The notes: generated from the letters alone by a model not told the origin. DNA of 8,636 nt from an uncultured Gemmatimonadaceae bacterium (GCA_955652635.1 CATPBN010000252.1:1-8636), one strand, 5' to 3'; shown: positions 1-6,606, counted from the stretch's first letter. Numbers and translations are program-made.

Positions 1-4
1 AGGA

Positions 5-322
5 ATGAGAATCGCCAGTCTGATCACCGCACTCGTGTCAATCGCCACCGCAACGGACTGCACTGCTGACCGCTCTCTCTCACCGCATGCAGCTGGACCG
101 GTTCTCAGAAACTCGATCGCTTCTGTGGCCAGCCAGCTTCCAGTCCTTTTTATCGTCGACGGCGTCCGATTCGCTGGAGATCAAGTACCGTTGCTTAGCG
201 CCGAACAGGTTGCCGCCGTACAGGTGATAAAAGGCCGCCGAGCGCTTGAGCAATACGGGCCCGACGCATCCTACGGTGTGGTCGTCATCACGACGAAAGT
301 TGCCTCCGGCCCGCGCGCGTGA
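5..322 (+). CDS. Small secreted TonB-receptor plug-like protein
   Basis: A 105-residue protein with a hydrophobic N-terminus (about residues 3-17) that reads as a signal peptide. Cys19 is preceded by TATD, which is not a proper lipobox. The body matches the plug motif of SusC/RagA-type TonB-dependent receptors: VLFIVDGV (about 47-54), an L-S-A-E-Q-V stretch leading to VQVIKG (72-77), then YGPDASYGVVVITTK (84-98). In full receptors this motif sits in the N-terminal plug and is followed by a barrel of several hundred residues; here the frame stops right after it. It is therefore a free-standing plug module or a receptor remnant. Only AGGA is visible before the ATG, so the ribosome site and possibly a longer start lie outside the window. 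No partner receptor is in view and the function is unknown. A convergent terminator hairpin lies 47 bp downstream. Confidence 0.6.
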   Translation: MRIASLITALVSIATATDCTADRSLSPHAAGPVLRNSIASVASQLPVLFIVDGVRFAGDQVPLLSAEQVAAVQVIKGRRALEQYGPDASYGVVVITTKVASGPRA

Positions 323-368
323 CCCGCGGCGCGCGAAACGCGCGAAAAAATGGCCGCGGCAGAGCAAG

Positions 369-391
369 AAGGGCATCCACTGGATGCCCTT
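369..391. terminator. Bidirectional hairpin terminator between convergent genes
   Basis: A perfect 10-bp inverted repeat (AAGGGCATCC, 3-nt loop ACT, GGATGCCCTT) lies between two converging genes. On the plus strand it is followed by T and, a few bases on, TTTT. On the minus strand it runs into TTCTTGCTCT. Stem and placement fit a shared intrinsic terminator, although neither T-tract is perfect. Confidence 0.7.
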
Positions 392-437
392 TGACGTTTT
401 CTACTGCTTCGGTTTGCCGGGCGAAAGTGCCTTCGGG

Positions 438-668
438 CTAGCTACCGTGGGATTTTCTTCCGCCTTTCCGCATGGGCTCATGATTTTCCGGCTTGCCATA
501 TCCTCCGCCGCCTCGCTTCTCGCCACCGCCGTGCACCTTGTTCACAGTCGCCCAGGCTCGGCGCTCAGCCTCCTCGTCGGGCACGCCGCGTTTCTCGTAG
601 CCTTCCTCGATGTGCTCGGCCTGCCGCTTCTCCTTGCTCGTGTACTTGGATTTGTCCCCGCGTGGCAT
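438..668 (-). CDS. Small basic hydrophilic protein, MPRGDKSKYT family with KGG-like tail
   Basis: A 76-residue, highly charged protein with no signal peptide or membrane segment. It opens with MPRGDKSKYTSKEKRQAEHI and continues through EEGYEKRGVPDEEAERRAWATVNK (about 21-44) into a glycine-rich tail ending in MRKGGRKSHGS. This arrangement matches a widespread family of small bacterial proteins of unknown function, sometimes labelled plasmid stabilisation protein on thin evidence. The tail resembles the KGG repeat of stress-induced proteins. The start at 668 is preferred over an in-frame ATG at 680 because GGAGG lies 5 nt upstream of it, within the codons the longer form would use, and because homologues as I recall them begin MPRGDK. 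It is divergent from the UPF0182 gene and converges on the TonB-plug gene. Function unknown; a stress role is a guess from the KGG similarity. Confidence 0.75.
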   Translation of the reverse strand: MPRGDKSKYTSKEKRQAEHIEEGYEKRGVPDEEAERRAWATVNKVHGGGEKRGGGGYGKPENHEPMRKGGRKSHGS

Positions 669-780
669 CCTACCCTCCATGAAATGAACTCAATCGTATT
701 GCGCAGACACCGTACCGGGACGAACTGATCGGCGCGGACGGGTGGCAGGAGGCTCGTCTGAGTGGCATTTTGATGCGCAC

Positions 781-3594
781 ATGACATCACCCTTCGAGCG
801 ACCAGGGCCTGCCCGGCTGCCACCTCTGCCGAAATCCCTCAGAAGGATTGTGCTGTGGATTGTCGCCGGTCTCTTCGTCGCCCTCGTCGTCGTGCCCTGG
901 CTGGCGAGCTTCGCTACCGACTGGCTGTGGTTCAAGGAGATCGGCTTCCAGTCTGTGTTCGCTACTTCGCTGATCTGGAGGATCGGTCTCTTCGTGCTCG
1001 GCGGCGCGTTCGCCTTCGGCTATATCTACGGCAACGTGCGGCTTGCACGAGGGACTGGCACCGGCTTCCCGGTCTTGTACGTGAATCGTGGCGACGGTGT
1101 AAGCGTGGATGTGTCACGCATGCTCACCCGACTATTTCTTCCCGCCGCACTCGTGCTGGCGTTTCTCACCGCTGTCTCCGCCAGTGCGTCGTGGCTGGTG
1201 GTCCTGAAAGGCTTCAACGGAGTTCCGATTGGTACCCGCGATCCCTTATTCGGGCGCGATATATCTTTTTACCTGTTCAGGCTTCCACTGATCTCGGCCG
1301 TGATCGGTACGCTGATCACGTTGACGTTTCTCTCGATCATCGCCGTGGCGGTGATGTACTGGATGAGGAACGACATCACTCTACCACCGCGCCGTGCGTC
1401 GGCCAAACCCCGCGCCGCGCGCCATCTTGGCATTCTCATGATCGTGCTGTTCCTGCTCCTCGCGCGGCGCCTCGTGATTGTCGATACGGCGAGCTTGCTG
1501 TATTCGACCACCGGTCCGCTTCTTGGCGCGAGCTATAGCGACGTGCACGTCGCGCTACCCGGACTTTACGTCTCGGCGATTGCGGCGCTCGTTGCCGCCG
1601 CCTGGGTTGCGTTCGGAATCGTGCGCGGAAAACTCATTTGGTCTGCGATTTCCGCTGCCGTCTTTTACGTCGTCATAAGCGTGCTTGCTCGGGGAGTGGT
1701 ACCTGCGGCGTACCAGAAGCTGGTAGTCTCGCCGAATGAGTTGTCGCGGGAGACTCCTTACCTGCGCAACCACATCGACGCAACGCGCAAGGCGTGGGGA
1801 CTCGACCACGTGGAGTCGCGCGACCTGTCCGGTGAAGTGCAACTCACGATGGCCGAGATCAAGGCAAACGCCGCTACGGTCGACAACATCAGATTGTGGG
1901 AGCGGCCCCTCCTGAAGCAGACTTTCAGCCAGCTCCAGGAAATCCGCACCTACTACGATTTCATCTCTGTCGACGACGACCGATATACGATCGACGGCAG
2001 GTACCGACAAGTCCACGTCGCCGCGCGCGAGCTGAATTCCGAATCGCTCCCGACGCGGACGTTCATCAACGAGCGGCTGACGTTCACTCACGGGATGGGA
2101 CTCACGATGGCCCCCGTCAATCAAGTGACGACCGAAGGCCTACCCGTTCTCTTCATCAAGGATCTCCCGCCGGTTTCCACGATCTCGATCCAGCTGACCC
2201 GCCCGCAGATCTACTACGGCGAGCTGACCAACGAATATGTGTTCGTCGGCACGAAGCAAAAGGAGTTCGACTATCCGTCCGGCGAGGCGAACATCTACAC
2301 GAACTACACAGGACGCGGCGGCGTTCCAATCGGCTCGTTCATTCGTCGAGTGCTCTACGCGTTCCAGCTCAGCTCATTGAAGATCCTTCTCTCGGACGAC
2401 ATCCGCGGAAACGCCAAGATCCTTTATCGCAGGAACGTGATGGATCGCGCCACCAGCGCGCTGCCGTTTCTCGATTTCGACAACGATCCCTACCTGACCA
2501 TCAACGACGCCGGCCAGCTGAAATGGATTCTGGATGCGTACACAGCGAGCGACATGTATCCGTACTCGCAGCGCACAGCTGATGGCACGAACTACATGCG
2601 CAATAGCGTCAAAGTGGTGATCGATGCGTACGACGGGAATGTCGATGCCTACATTGCTGACCCGGCCGATCCTGTGGTGGTGACATACGCCCACATCTTT
2701 GGCGCAATCTTCAAACCCATGAGTGCAATGCCCGCCGATATCAGGCGGCATGTTCGATACCCCGGAGATCTCTTTCGCATCCAGGCGGCGCTGCACACGA
2801 CGTATCACATGCTGGAGCCACAGACGTTCTACCATCGTGAGGACCAGTGGCAGATACCGGGCGGGCTGACGAAAGGCACGAACGAAAACCCGTTCCAGAG
2901 GCACATCATCATGAAGCTTCCGGGTGAGAAGAATCCGGAATTCATTTTCATGACGCCGTTCACTCCTCGCGGGAAGGACAATCTCGCGGCCTGGATGGTC
3001 GCGCGGATGGATGGCGACAATTACGGAAAGCTTTCGGTGTACCGCTTTCCCAAGCAAAGCCTCGTTTACGGGCCAAAGCAGATCGCCAACCGAATCAACC
3101 AGGATACGGAGATCTCCCGGCAGCTGACGCTTTGGGATCAACGCGGGTCAGAGGTCATTCGCGGCGAGCTTCTCGTCATACCAATCGAGGAGTCTCTGAT
3201 CTACGTGCAGCCGATCTACCTTCGGGCTGAGGGCGGCACGATTCCGGAGCTCAAGCGCGTCGTTGTTGCGCACGAGAACAGAGTGGTGATGGGCGAGACG
3301 CTTGAGGAAGGGCTGGACGCGCTGTTCGGCGCCGGCGCCGCTCAGCAGACGCAGACGAGCATTCAGGATTCTCTCAGCACTCTTGGGGCGAGCCAACCAG
3401 TAGTGACGGGTGGTGGGATCGCGCCTTCGCCGACGCCGACGCCTTCAGGCGCGACGCCCGAGCTCCTTCGCGAGGCGCAAACGCACTACGACCGCGCGAT
3501 CGCTGCGCAGCGTGCCGGAAATTGGGCGGAGTACGGACGAGAGATCGAGCAGCTCGGCGCCGCGATTCGGGCGCTCAGAGCGGCGAAGAGGTAG
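781..3594 (+). CDS. UPF0182 (COG1615) family large membrane protein
   Basis: A protein of about 937 residues, close to the usual 900-1000 for UPF0182. From the ATG at 781, seven hydrophobic segments lie at about 23-43, 66-86, 119-140, 168-193, 215-234, 260-283 and 287-307. A long soluble region, probably extracytoplasmic, follows. Family-typical stretches include FATDWLWFKEIGFQSVF after TM1, DPLFGRDISFYLFRLP before TM4, SPNELSRETPYLRNHIDATR after TM7, YYGELTNEYVFVGT, and THYDRAIAAQRAGNWAEYGREIEQL at the C-terminus, which is preceded by a Pro/Thr-rich linker (SPTPTPSG). The family has no established biochemical role. An in-frame GTG at 742 would add 13 residues, but no ribosome site serves it; the visible AGGAGG (747-752) lies inside that extension, 28 nt before the ATG. 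The gene stands alone on its strand, converging on the response regulator with a 29-bp gap. Confidence 0.93.
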   Translation: MTSPFERPGPARLPPLPKSLRRIVLWIVAGLFVALVVVPWLASFATDWLWFKEIGFQSVFATSLIWRIGLFVLGGAFAFGYIYGNVRLARGTGTGFPVLYVNRGDGVSVDVSRMLTRLFLPAALVLAFLTAVSASASWLVVLKGFNGVPIGTRDPLFGRDISFYLFRLPLISAVIGTLITLTFLSIIAVAVMYWMRNDITLPPRRASAKPRAARHLGILMIVLFLLLARRLVIVDTASLLYSTTGPLLGASYSDVHVALPGLYVSAIAALVAAAWVAFGIVRGKLIWSAISAAVFYVVISVLARGVVPAAYQKLVVSPNELSRETPYLRNHIDATRKAWGLDHVESRDLSGEVQLTMAEIKANAATVDNIRLWERPLLKQTFSQLQEIRTYYDFISVDDDRYTIDGRYRQVHVAARELNSESLPTRTFINERLTFTHGMGLTMAPVNQVTTEGLPVLFIKDLPPVSTISIQLTRPQIYYGELTNEYVFVGTKQKEFDYPSGEANIYTNYTGRGGVPIGSFIRRVLYAFQLSSLKILLSDDIRGNAKILYRRNVMDRATSALPFLDFDNDPYLTINDAGQLKWILDAYTASDMYPYSQRTADGTNYMRNSVKVVIDAYDGNVDAYIADPADPVVVTYAHIFGAIFKPMSAMPADIRRHVRYPGDLFRIQAALHTTYHMLEPQTFYHREDQWQIPGGLTKGTNENPFQRHIIMKLPGEKNPEFIFMTPFTPRGKDNLAAWMVARMDGDNYGKLSVYRFPKQSLVYGPKQIANRINQDTEISRQLTLWDQRGSEVIRGELLVIPIEESLIYVQPIYLRAEGGTIPELKRVVVAHENRVVMGETLEEGLDALFGAGAAQQTQTSIQDSLSTLGASQPVVTGGGIAPSPTPTPSGATPELLREAQTHYDRAIAAQRAGNWAEYGREIEQLGAAIRALRAAKR

Positions 3595-3623
3595 CCGTTG
3601 CGGACTAGAGAAAGCCCGCGATC

Positions 3624-4397
3624 TCAAGTCGCGCGTTTGAGAAATTCCTGCACGGCTTTTCTGTAGCTTCTTCCGGTCGTGATCCGCTTGCCGTTACGCA
3701 GAATCAAGAGCTGATCGCCCTGATCGAACGGCTGCGCCTCACGCACCTGCGCGGTGTTGACGATGGTCGAGCGGTGGACGCGCAGGAAGCGATTGTGCGG
3801 AAGCCTCGCCTCGAGCCGGCTGAGCGGCTCTCTCACGTCGTACGCGACCTCGGCCAGGTGGATGCGCGCAAGGTCGTCGCGCGCCTGGATCCAGAAGATC
3901 TCGTCGGGGTCGAGGAAGAGAATTTTGCCGTTCACCTTTACGCCGATCCTGTTCTTCGGCCCGTCGAGCTGGCCGACGTACTTGAGCAGGGCACTCAGCT
4001 GCGAGGACACGCTTGGTGCCGGCGAATCGTTGAGCCGCTTCTTGGCGCGGTCGAGCGTCTGGTGGAAGCGGACGTGATCGACCGGCTTGAGCAAATAGTC
4101 GAACGCGCCGAACTCGAACGCCGAGACCGCGTAGTCGTCGAACGCAGTGACGAAGATGACCGGAGGCATTTTGTCGGTGCCCACTTCGGTGATCACATCG
4201 AATCCATCCAGCTCCGGCATCTGGACGTCGAGAAAAACGAGGTCGGGCTGGTGCGCTCTAATCGCTGCAACGGCCTCGAGTCCGTTCTGACACTCGGCCA
4301 CGATCTCGACGTCAGGAACCCTTGCAAGCAGGGTTACCAGTCTCTGCCGGGCAAGCGCCTCGTCGTCCACTATCAACACGCGGAAAGTCGGGCCCAT
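3624..4397 (-). CDS. LytTR-family response regulator
   Basis: A 257-residue DNA-binding response regulator. The N-terminal receiver domain (about 4-122) has the full active site: acidic pair D11-D12 in VLIVDDE, phospho-acceptor D57 in FLDVQMPELDGF, T84 in VTAFD and K104 in LLKPVD. The C-terminal LytTR domain (about 150-252) shows RIGVKVNGKILFLDPDEIFWIQA, FLRVHRSTIVN and a closing ITTGRSYRKAVQEFL. This architecture (AlgR, LytR, AgrA, YehT) activates transcription by binding short repeated GTT-core sites. The upstream kinase's TGA overlaps this ATG by one base (TGATG), which suggests translational coupling; a GTG one codon earlier is an alternative start, with GGTGGGG shortly upstream. Cognate partner: the adjacent kinase. 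Likely targets are the divergent promoter region at 5729-6066; this is inferred from repeats there. Confidence 0.95.
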   Translation of the reverse strand: MGPTFRVLIVDDEALARQRLVTLLARVPDVEIVAECQNGLEAVAAIRAHQPDLVFLDVQMPELDGFDVITEVGTDKMPPVIFVTAFDDYAVSAFEFGAFDYLLKPVDHVRFHQTLDRAKKRLNDSPAPSVSSQLSALLKYVGQLDGPKNRIGVKVNGKILFLDPDEIFWIQARDDLARIHLAEVAYDVREPLSRLEARLPHNRFLRVHRSTIVNTAQVREAQPFDQGDQLLILRNGKRITTGRSYRKAVQEFLKRAT

Positions 4398-5728
4398 CAC
4401 GACTGCCCCACCGTGGTAAGATTCTCCGTGGCCTGCGTCCCATTGCGCGCGGCTGACAGCCGGCCGAGCGTGAACGGAATCGTAATCCTGACCGCGTAAC
4501 CGCCTTCATCGCGTGGACCACTCTCGAACTCATGGCCATCGCCGTAGAGGTGGATGAGGCGCGTTATTGTGTTGGTGAGTCCAAGTCCCGTTCCGCGCGA
4601 GCGCTGGCGCGATCTCCGCGCGGTGATCCCGACGCCATCGTCGAGAATCGTAATCGTGAGCCTGTCGCCAACTCTGCGCGCGGTCACGTGCACGGACCCC
4701 GCGCCCGCTCGTGGACCGATCCCATGTCTGATTGCGTTTTCAACGAGCGGCTGCAGCAACAGGCTCGGCACCATTGCCGCGCGCACTCCGTCCTCAATGT
4801 TGCAGGTCACCGTAAGGCGTTCCTGGAAGCGAACGCGTTGGATCGCAACATACCGGTCAAGAAGTCCCAGCTCGCGCTCGAGCGGAACCTCTTGTTCGCT
4901 CGACGTCGAGAGGACCAACCGGAGGAAGTCGCTAAGCTCGGACACCATGCGCTCGGCGGCAGGCGGATCCGTGGCGATTAGAGCCATTGCGCTGTTGAGC
5001 GCGTTGAACAGGAAATGCGGATTCAGCTGCAGCTTCAGCGTATCCAGCTCGGCCTGAACCAGGCGGGTTACGACGCGCTGCCGCTCGGCTGACTCCTTAC
5101 TCGCCTCGCGCACCACGTCCTCTACCCAGTAGGTCGCGTAGGTGGACACCAGGCCGAAGATGCCCAGCAGCACGAGCTTGGCCGCCTCATCCAGAGGCGT
5201 GACTCGGGCCAGCTGCACGGCGTCGATGGGGTTCATCACGAGGGGAACGCGATTCGTCGCCCACAACCAGAACAGCAGTCCTGCGTACTCGAACCAGGAG
5301 AGCGCAGAGATGAAAGCCGCCTTTCTCACAGATGACGCGACCGGCCTGCCTGCCAGGACGACGAAGTACATGAGGAAGATGGGGGAGCGTAGCGCCAGTA
5401 CCCCGGACTGCGCGACCGCGTATCCTCCAATGATGGCGGTTACCGCGGTGACATCGACGACAGGGTTTACTGCGGACAGCCAGTTGGGGAGCTCGGGGCG
5501 TCGATACCAGATCAGATATTGCGCAACCGTCCAGGCGAGCATCGGCCCGAGCACCATTACATTCGCGGTGTTGAGTGCCGGCGACAGGTGCGGCGCGTAC
5601 ATGAGCGCCGACGCCGTCAGAAGAAAGACGACGGCTGCCCTCAGGCCGTTGAGGATCCGCTCCGCCTTGTCGCGTCTGACGCGAAGACTTGGCGGCGGGG
5701 CGAATGAGGATGTGGCGAATAACTGCAT
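4397..5728 (-). CDS. LytS/YehU-type sensor histidine kinase
   Basis: A 443-residue inner-membrane sensor kinase. Six hydrophobic segments lie at about 27-47, 54-74, 87-107, 111-129, 134-156 and 182-203, with no large periplasmic domain, so the signal is probably sensed within the membrane. A charged, coiled-coil-like linker (about 203-233) leads to the His_kinase box LQLNPHFLFNALN with the presumed phospho-histidine H238. The HATPase domain follows: N-box LLLQPLVENAIRHG (N331), G1 box DDGVGI (D363-D364) and G2 box GTGLGL (379-384). This is the family that pairs with LytTR regulators, and such a gene follows directly with a TGATG overlap. Tandem starts GTG (5731) and ATG (5728) are possible; neither has a clear Shine-Dalgarno sequence. 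A perfect 11-bp inverted repeat lies about 27 bp upstream in the probable leader. The sensed signal is unknown. Confidence 0.94.
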   Translation of the reverse strand: MQLFATSSFAPPPSLRVRRDKAERILNGLRAAVVFLLTASALMYAPHLSPALNTANVMVLGPMLAWTVAQYLIWYRRPELPNWLSAVNPVVDVTAVTAIIGGYAVAQSGVLALRSPIFLMYFVVLAGRPVASSVRKAAFISALSWFEYAGLLFWLWATNRVPLVMNPIDAVQLARVTPLDEAAKLVLLGIFGLVSTYATYWVEDVVREASKESAERQRVVTRLVQAELDTLKLQLNPHFLFNALNSAMALIATDPPAAERMVSELSDFLRLVLSTSSEQEVPLERELGLLDRYVAIQRVRFQERLTVTCNIEDGVRAAMVPSLLLQPLVENAIRHGIGPRAGAGSVHVTARRVGDRLTITILDDGVGITARRSRQRSRGTGLGLTNTITRLIHLYGDGHEFESGPRDEGGYAVRITIPFTLGRLSAARNGTQATENLTTVGQS

Positions 5729-5757
5729 CACTGGAATCTGGCTGGAACGGGTTGGCT

Positions 5758-5790
5758 GGGGTAGCAGGCCGACGAGGATCCTGCTACCCC
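5758..5790. repeat. Perfect 11-bp inverted repeat in the kinase leader
   Basis: GGGGTAGCAGG (5758-5768) and CCTGCTACCCC (5780-5790) are exact reverse complements with an 11-nt loop (5769-5779). No T-run follows on either strand, so it is not a standard terminator. Its position about 30-60 bp before the kinase start fits an operator for a dimeric repressor or a leader-RNA hairpin. Confidence 0.65.
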
Positions 5791-5792
5791 CG

Positions 5793-5804
5793 ACGACGGT
5801 TGAT
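5793..5804 (+). promoter_or_regulatory. Candidate LytTR-like binding element 1
   Basis: ACGACGGTTGA (5793-5803) recurs exactly at 5899-5909. Its ACGGTTGAT (5796-5804) matches 8 of 9 positions of the LytTR consensus as I recall it, [TA][AC][CA]GTTN[AG][TG]. It sits in the leader or promoter zone of the kinase operon. Binding is inferred, not shown. Confidence 0.35.
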
Positions 5805-5898
5805 GACTTCCGCCGGCGTCGTGCCTATGTGGCCTCATGGTGATCTGCGACACCGCGAAGTGGTCGTTCGTGACCCGGTCCAAAGTACGCAAATCGGC

Positions 5899-5910
5899 AC
5901 GACGGTTGAG
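5899..5910 (+). promoter_or_regulatory. Candidate LytTR-like binding element 2
   Basis: Second exact copy of ACGACGGTTGA. ACGGTTGAG (5902-5910) matches 8 of 9 consensus positions. It lies 106 bp from the first copy, close to ten helical turns, so both would face the same side of the DNA. It is upstream of the lipoprotein promoter candidate. Confidence 0.35.
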
Positions 5911-5973
5911 CCTTTGGAAGGCGGAGGAGCGCAGCACAGGGGCGAGCGACTTGTAGCGAGCGGTGAAGGACGT

Positions 5974-5992
5974 ACGGTTATTGCAGTTATTG
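5974..5992 (+). promoter_or_regulatory. Third ACGGTT element within a GTTATTG direct repeat
   Basis: GTTATTG occurs at 5977-5983 and again at 5986-5992, a 9-bp period. The first copy is preceded by AC-G, giving ACGGTTATT (5974-5982), a 7-of-9 match to the LytTR consensus. The repeat overlaps the proposed -35 hexamer, a usual place for activator or repressor contact. Confidence 0.3.
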
Positions 5993-6011
5993 GTATCGAA
6001 TTGTGTACAAT
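5981..6011 (+). promoter_or_regulatory. Candidate promoter of the lipoprotein gene
   Basis: TTGCAG (5981-5986) as -35 and TACAAT (6006-6011) as -10, with a long 19-bp spacer; reading TGTACA (6004-6009) as -10 gives 17 bp. This short AT-rich patch stands out in GC-rich surroundings and lies about 55 bp before the start codon. A non-optimal spacer would fit a promoter that needs an activator. Confidence 0.4.
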
Positions 6012-6066
6012 CCGCCCGCACGCGAGTGGCGGAGCGGTAGCCAAACCAGTTGCGCGCGAGGCACCG

Positions 6067-6555
6067 ATGCTCACGAGAAATATCAGGCTGATTCTCGGCC
6101 TCACCGCCGCGATCCCGTTGCTGCTCGTCACCGCCTGCACGGGCAGCGAGCCCCTGAATCCGCTGGCGAGCGCGGCTGGTCAATACCAGATGACTTTGTT
6201 TCGGGGTGGTCCTCTTCCTGTCACGGATACATACACGGCTGCCGACAGCATCGCATCGCTTCCCAACGGCGGGAGAGTTACCTGGACCGATGGAACGATG
6301 ATTCTCAACAGCGACGGAACCTTCATCGAGACCAACGATTACACGATCACCCCGACCGGCAGCACAACGAGCACAACCGGCGCCTTCGTGAGCAGGGGCA
6401 ACTACACCGTAAGCGGCACGACTTTCAGCCTGAGCGTCGCCGCAGTTCCCCAGCAGGTGGCCGCGCGGAACGCGACGGGAACTATCTCCGCCACCACGAT
6501 CAGTTATCAGGAATCCAATGGCGTTAGCCTGGATACTTTCGAGTACAGGCGATAA
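6067..6555 (+). CDS. Small outer-membrane-type lipoprotein, beta-rich
   Basis: A 162-residue protein. Basic start MLTRNIR, hydrophobic core LILGLTAAIPLLL, then lipobox VTAC with Cys24 as the lipidated residue; Thr at +2 gives no inner-membrane retention signal, so outer-membrane sorting is likely. The mature part is rich in Ser, Thr and Gly with alternating hydrophobic residues (GRVTWTDGTMILNSDGTFIE, GNYTVSGTTFSLSV, GTISATTISY), which fits a compact beta structure, and ends FEYRR. I recall similar short lipoproteins ending in YRR in Gemmatimonadota, but no named family can be assigned. The start is fixed by the signal peptide and by GAGG 5 nt upstream; the frame runs open to about 5689, but that part is not protein-like. 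It is divergent from the kinase-regulator operon and could be one of its targets. Confidence 0.8.
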   Translation: MLTRNIRLILGLTAAIPLLLVTACTGSEPLNPLASAAGQYQMTLFRGGPLPVTDTYTAADSIASLPNGGRVTWTDGTMILNSDGTFIETNDYTITPTGSTTSTTGAFVSRGNYTVSGTTFSLSVAAVPQQVAARNATGTISATTISYQESNGVSLDTFEYRR

Positions 6556-6579
6556 ATCGACTGGTGTTCGGCGCGTAGT

Positions 6580-6606
6580 CGCTTATCTTCGGGCCAGGCA
6601 TAAGCG
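6580..6606. repeat. Short inverted repeat downstream of the lipoprotein gene
   Basis: CGCTTAT (6580-6586) and ATAAGCG (6600-6606) are exact reverse complements with a 13-nt loop. It lies 25 bp after the lipoprotein stop. No T-run follows, so it is a weak terminator candidate or an operator for the next gene. Confidence 0.35.

Larger units (their letters stand above)
5729..6066. promoter_or_regulatory. Divergent non-coding control region between kinase operon and lipoprotein gene
   Basis: 338 bp with no convincing gene. The plus-strand frame stays open through it, but the encoded residues are arginine-rich and lack a plausible start, and the lipoprotein signal peptide begins only at 6067. The region holds a perfect inverted repeat (5758-5768/5780-5790), three ACGGTT-core elements, and a promoter candidate facing the lipoprotein gene. 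The kinase promoter must also lie here, but I cannot pick it out by eye. Confidence 0.6.

Noticed and set aside
330..350. CGCGCG-AAA-CGCGCG hairpin followed by six A
   Set aside because: For plus-strand transcripts the tail is A, not U; for minus-strand transcripts the T-run comes before the stem. It cannot work as a standard terminator in either direction; the hairpin at 369-391 fits better.
742..780. GTG start at 742 for the UPF0182 protein
   Set aside because: No properly spaced ribosome site precedes it, and the AGGAGG lies inside the extension. The 13 added residues show nothing family-like. Not fully excluded.
1555..2124. 189-codon open frame on the minus strand
   Set aside because: Antisense shadow of the UPF0182 coding region, no domain recognised.
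2374..3141. 255-codon open frame on the minus strand inside the UPF0182 gene
   Set aside because: It lies entirely antisense to a clearly conserved gene and has the biased composition expected of a GC-rich shadow frame.
3622..3642. TCTCAA/TTGAGA inverted repeat between the UPF0182 and response-regulator genes
   Set aside because: The stem is only 6 bp, overlaps the regulator stop codon, and has no T-run; too weak to call a terminator.
3774..4499. 241-codon open frame on the plus strand
   Set aside because: Antisense to the response regulator and the end of the kinase gene, both with complete catalytic motifs; no protein-like features of its own.
5689..6066. Upstream in-frame extension of the lipoprotein (open frame from 5689)
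   Set aside because: The signal peptide and lipobox begin at 6067 with their own GAGG. The upstream residues are arginine-rich and unlike a secreted protein, and this stretch covers the promoter and repeats.
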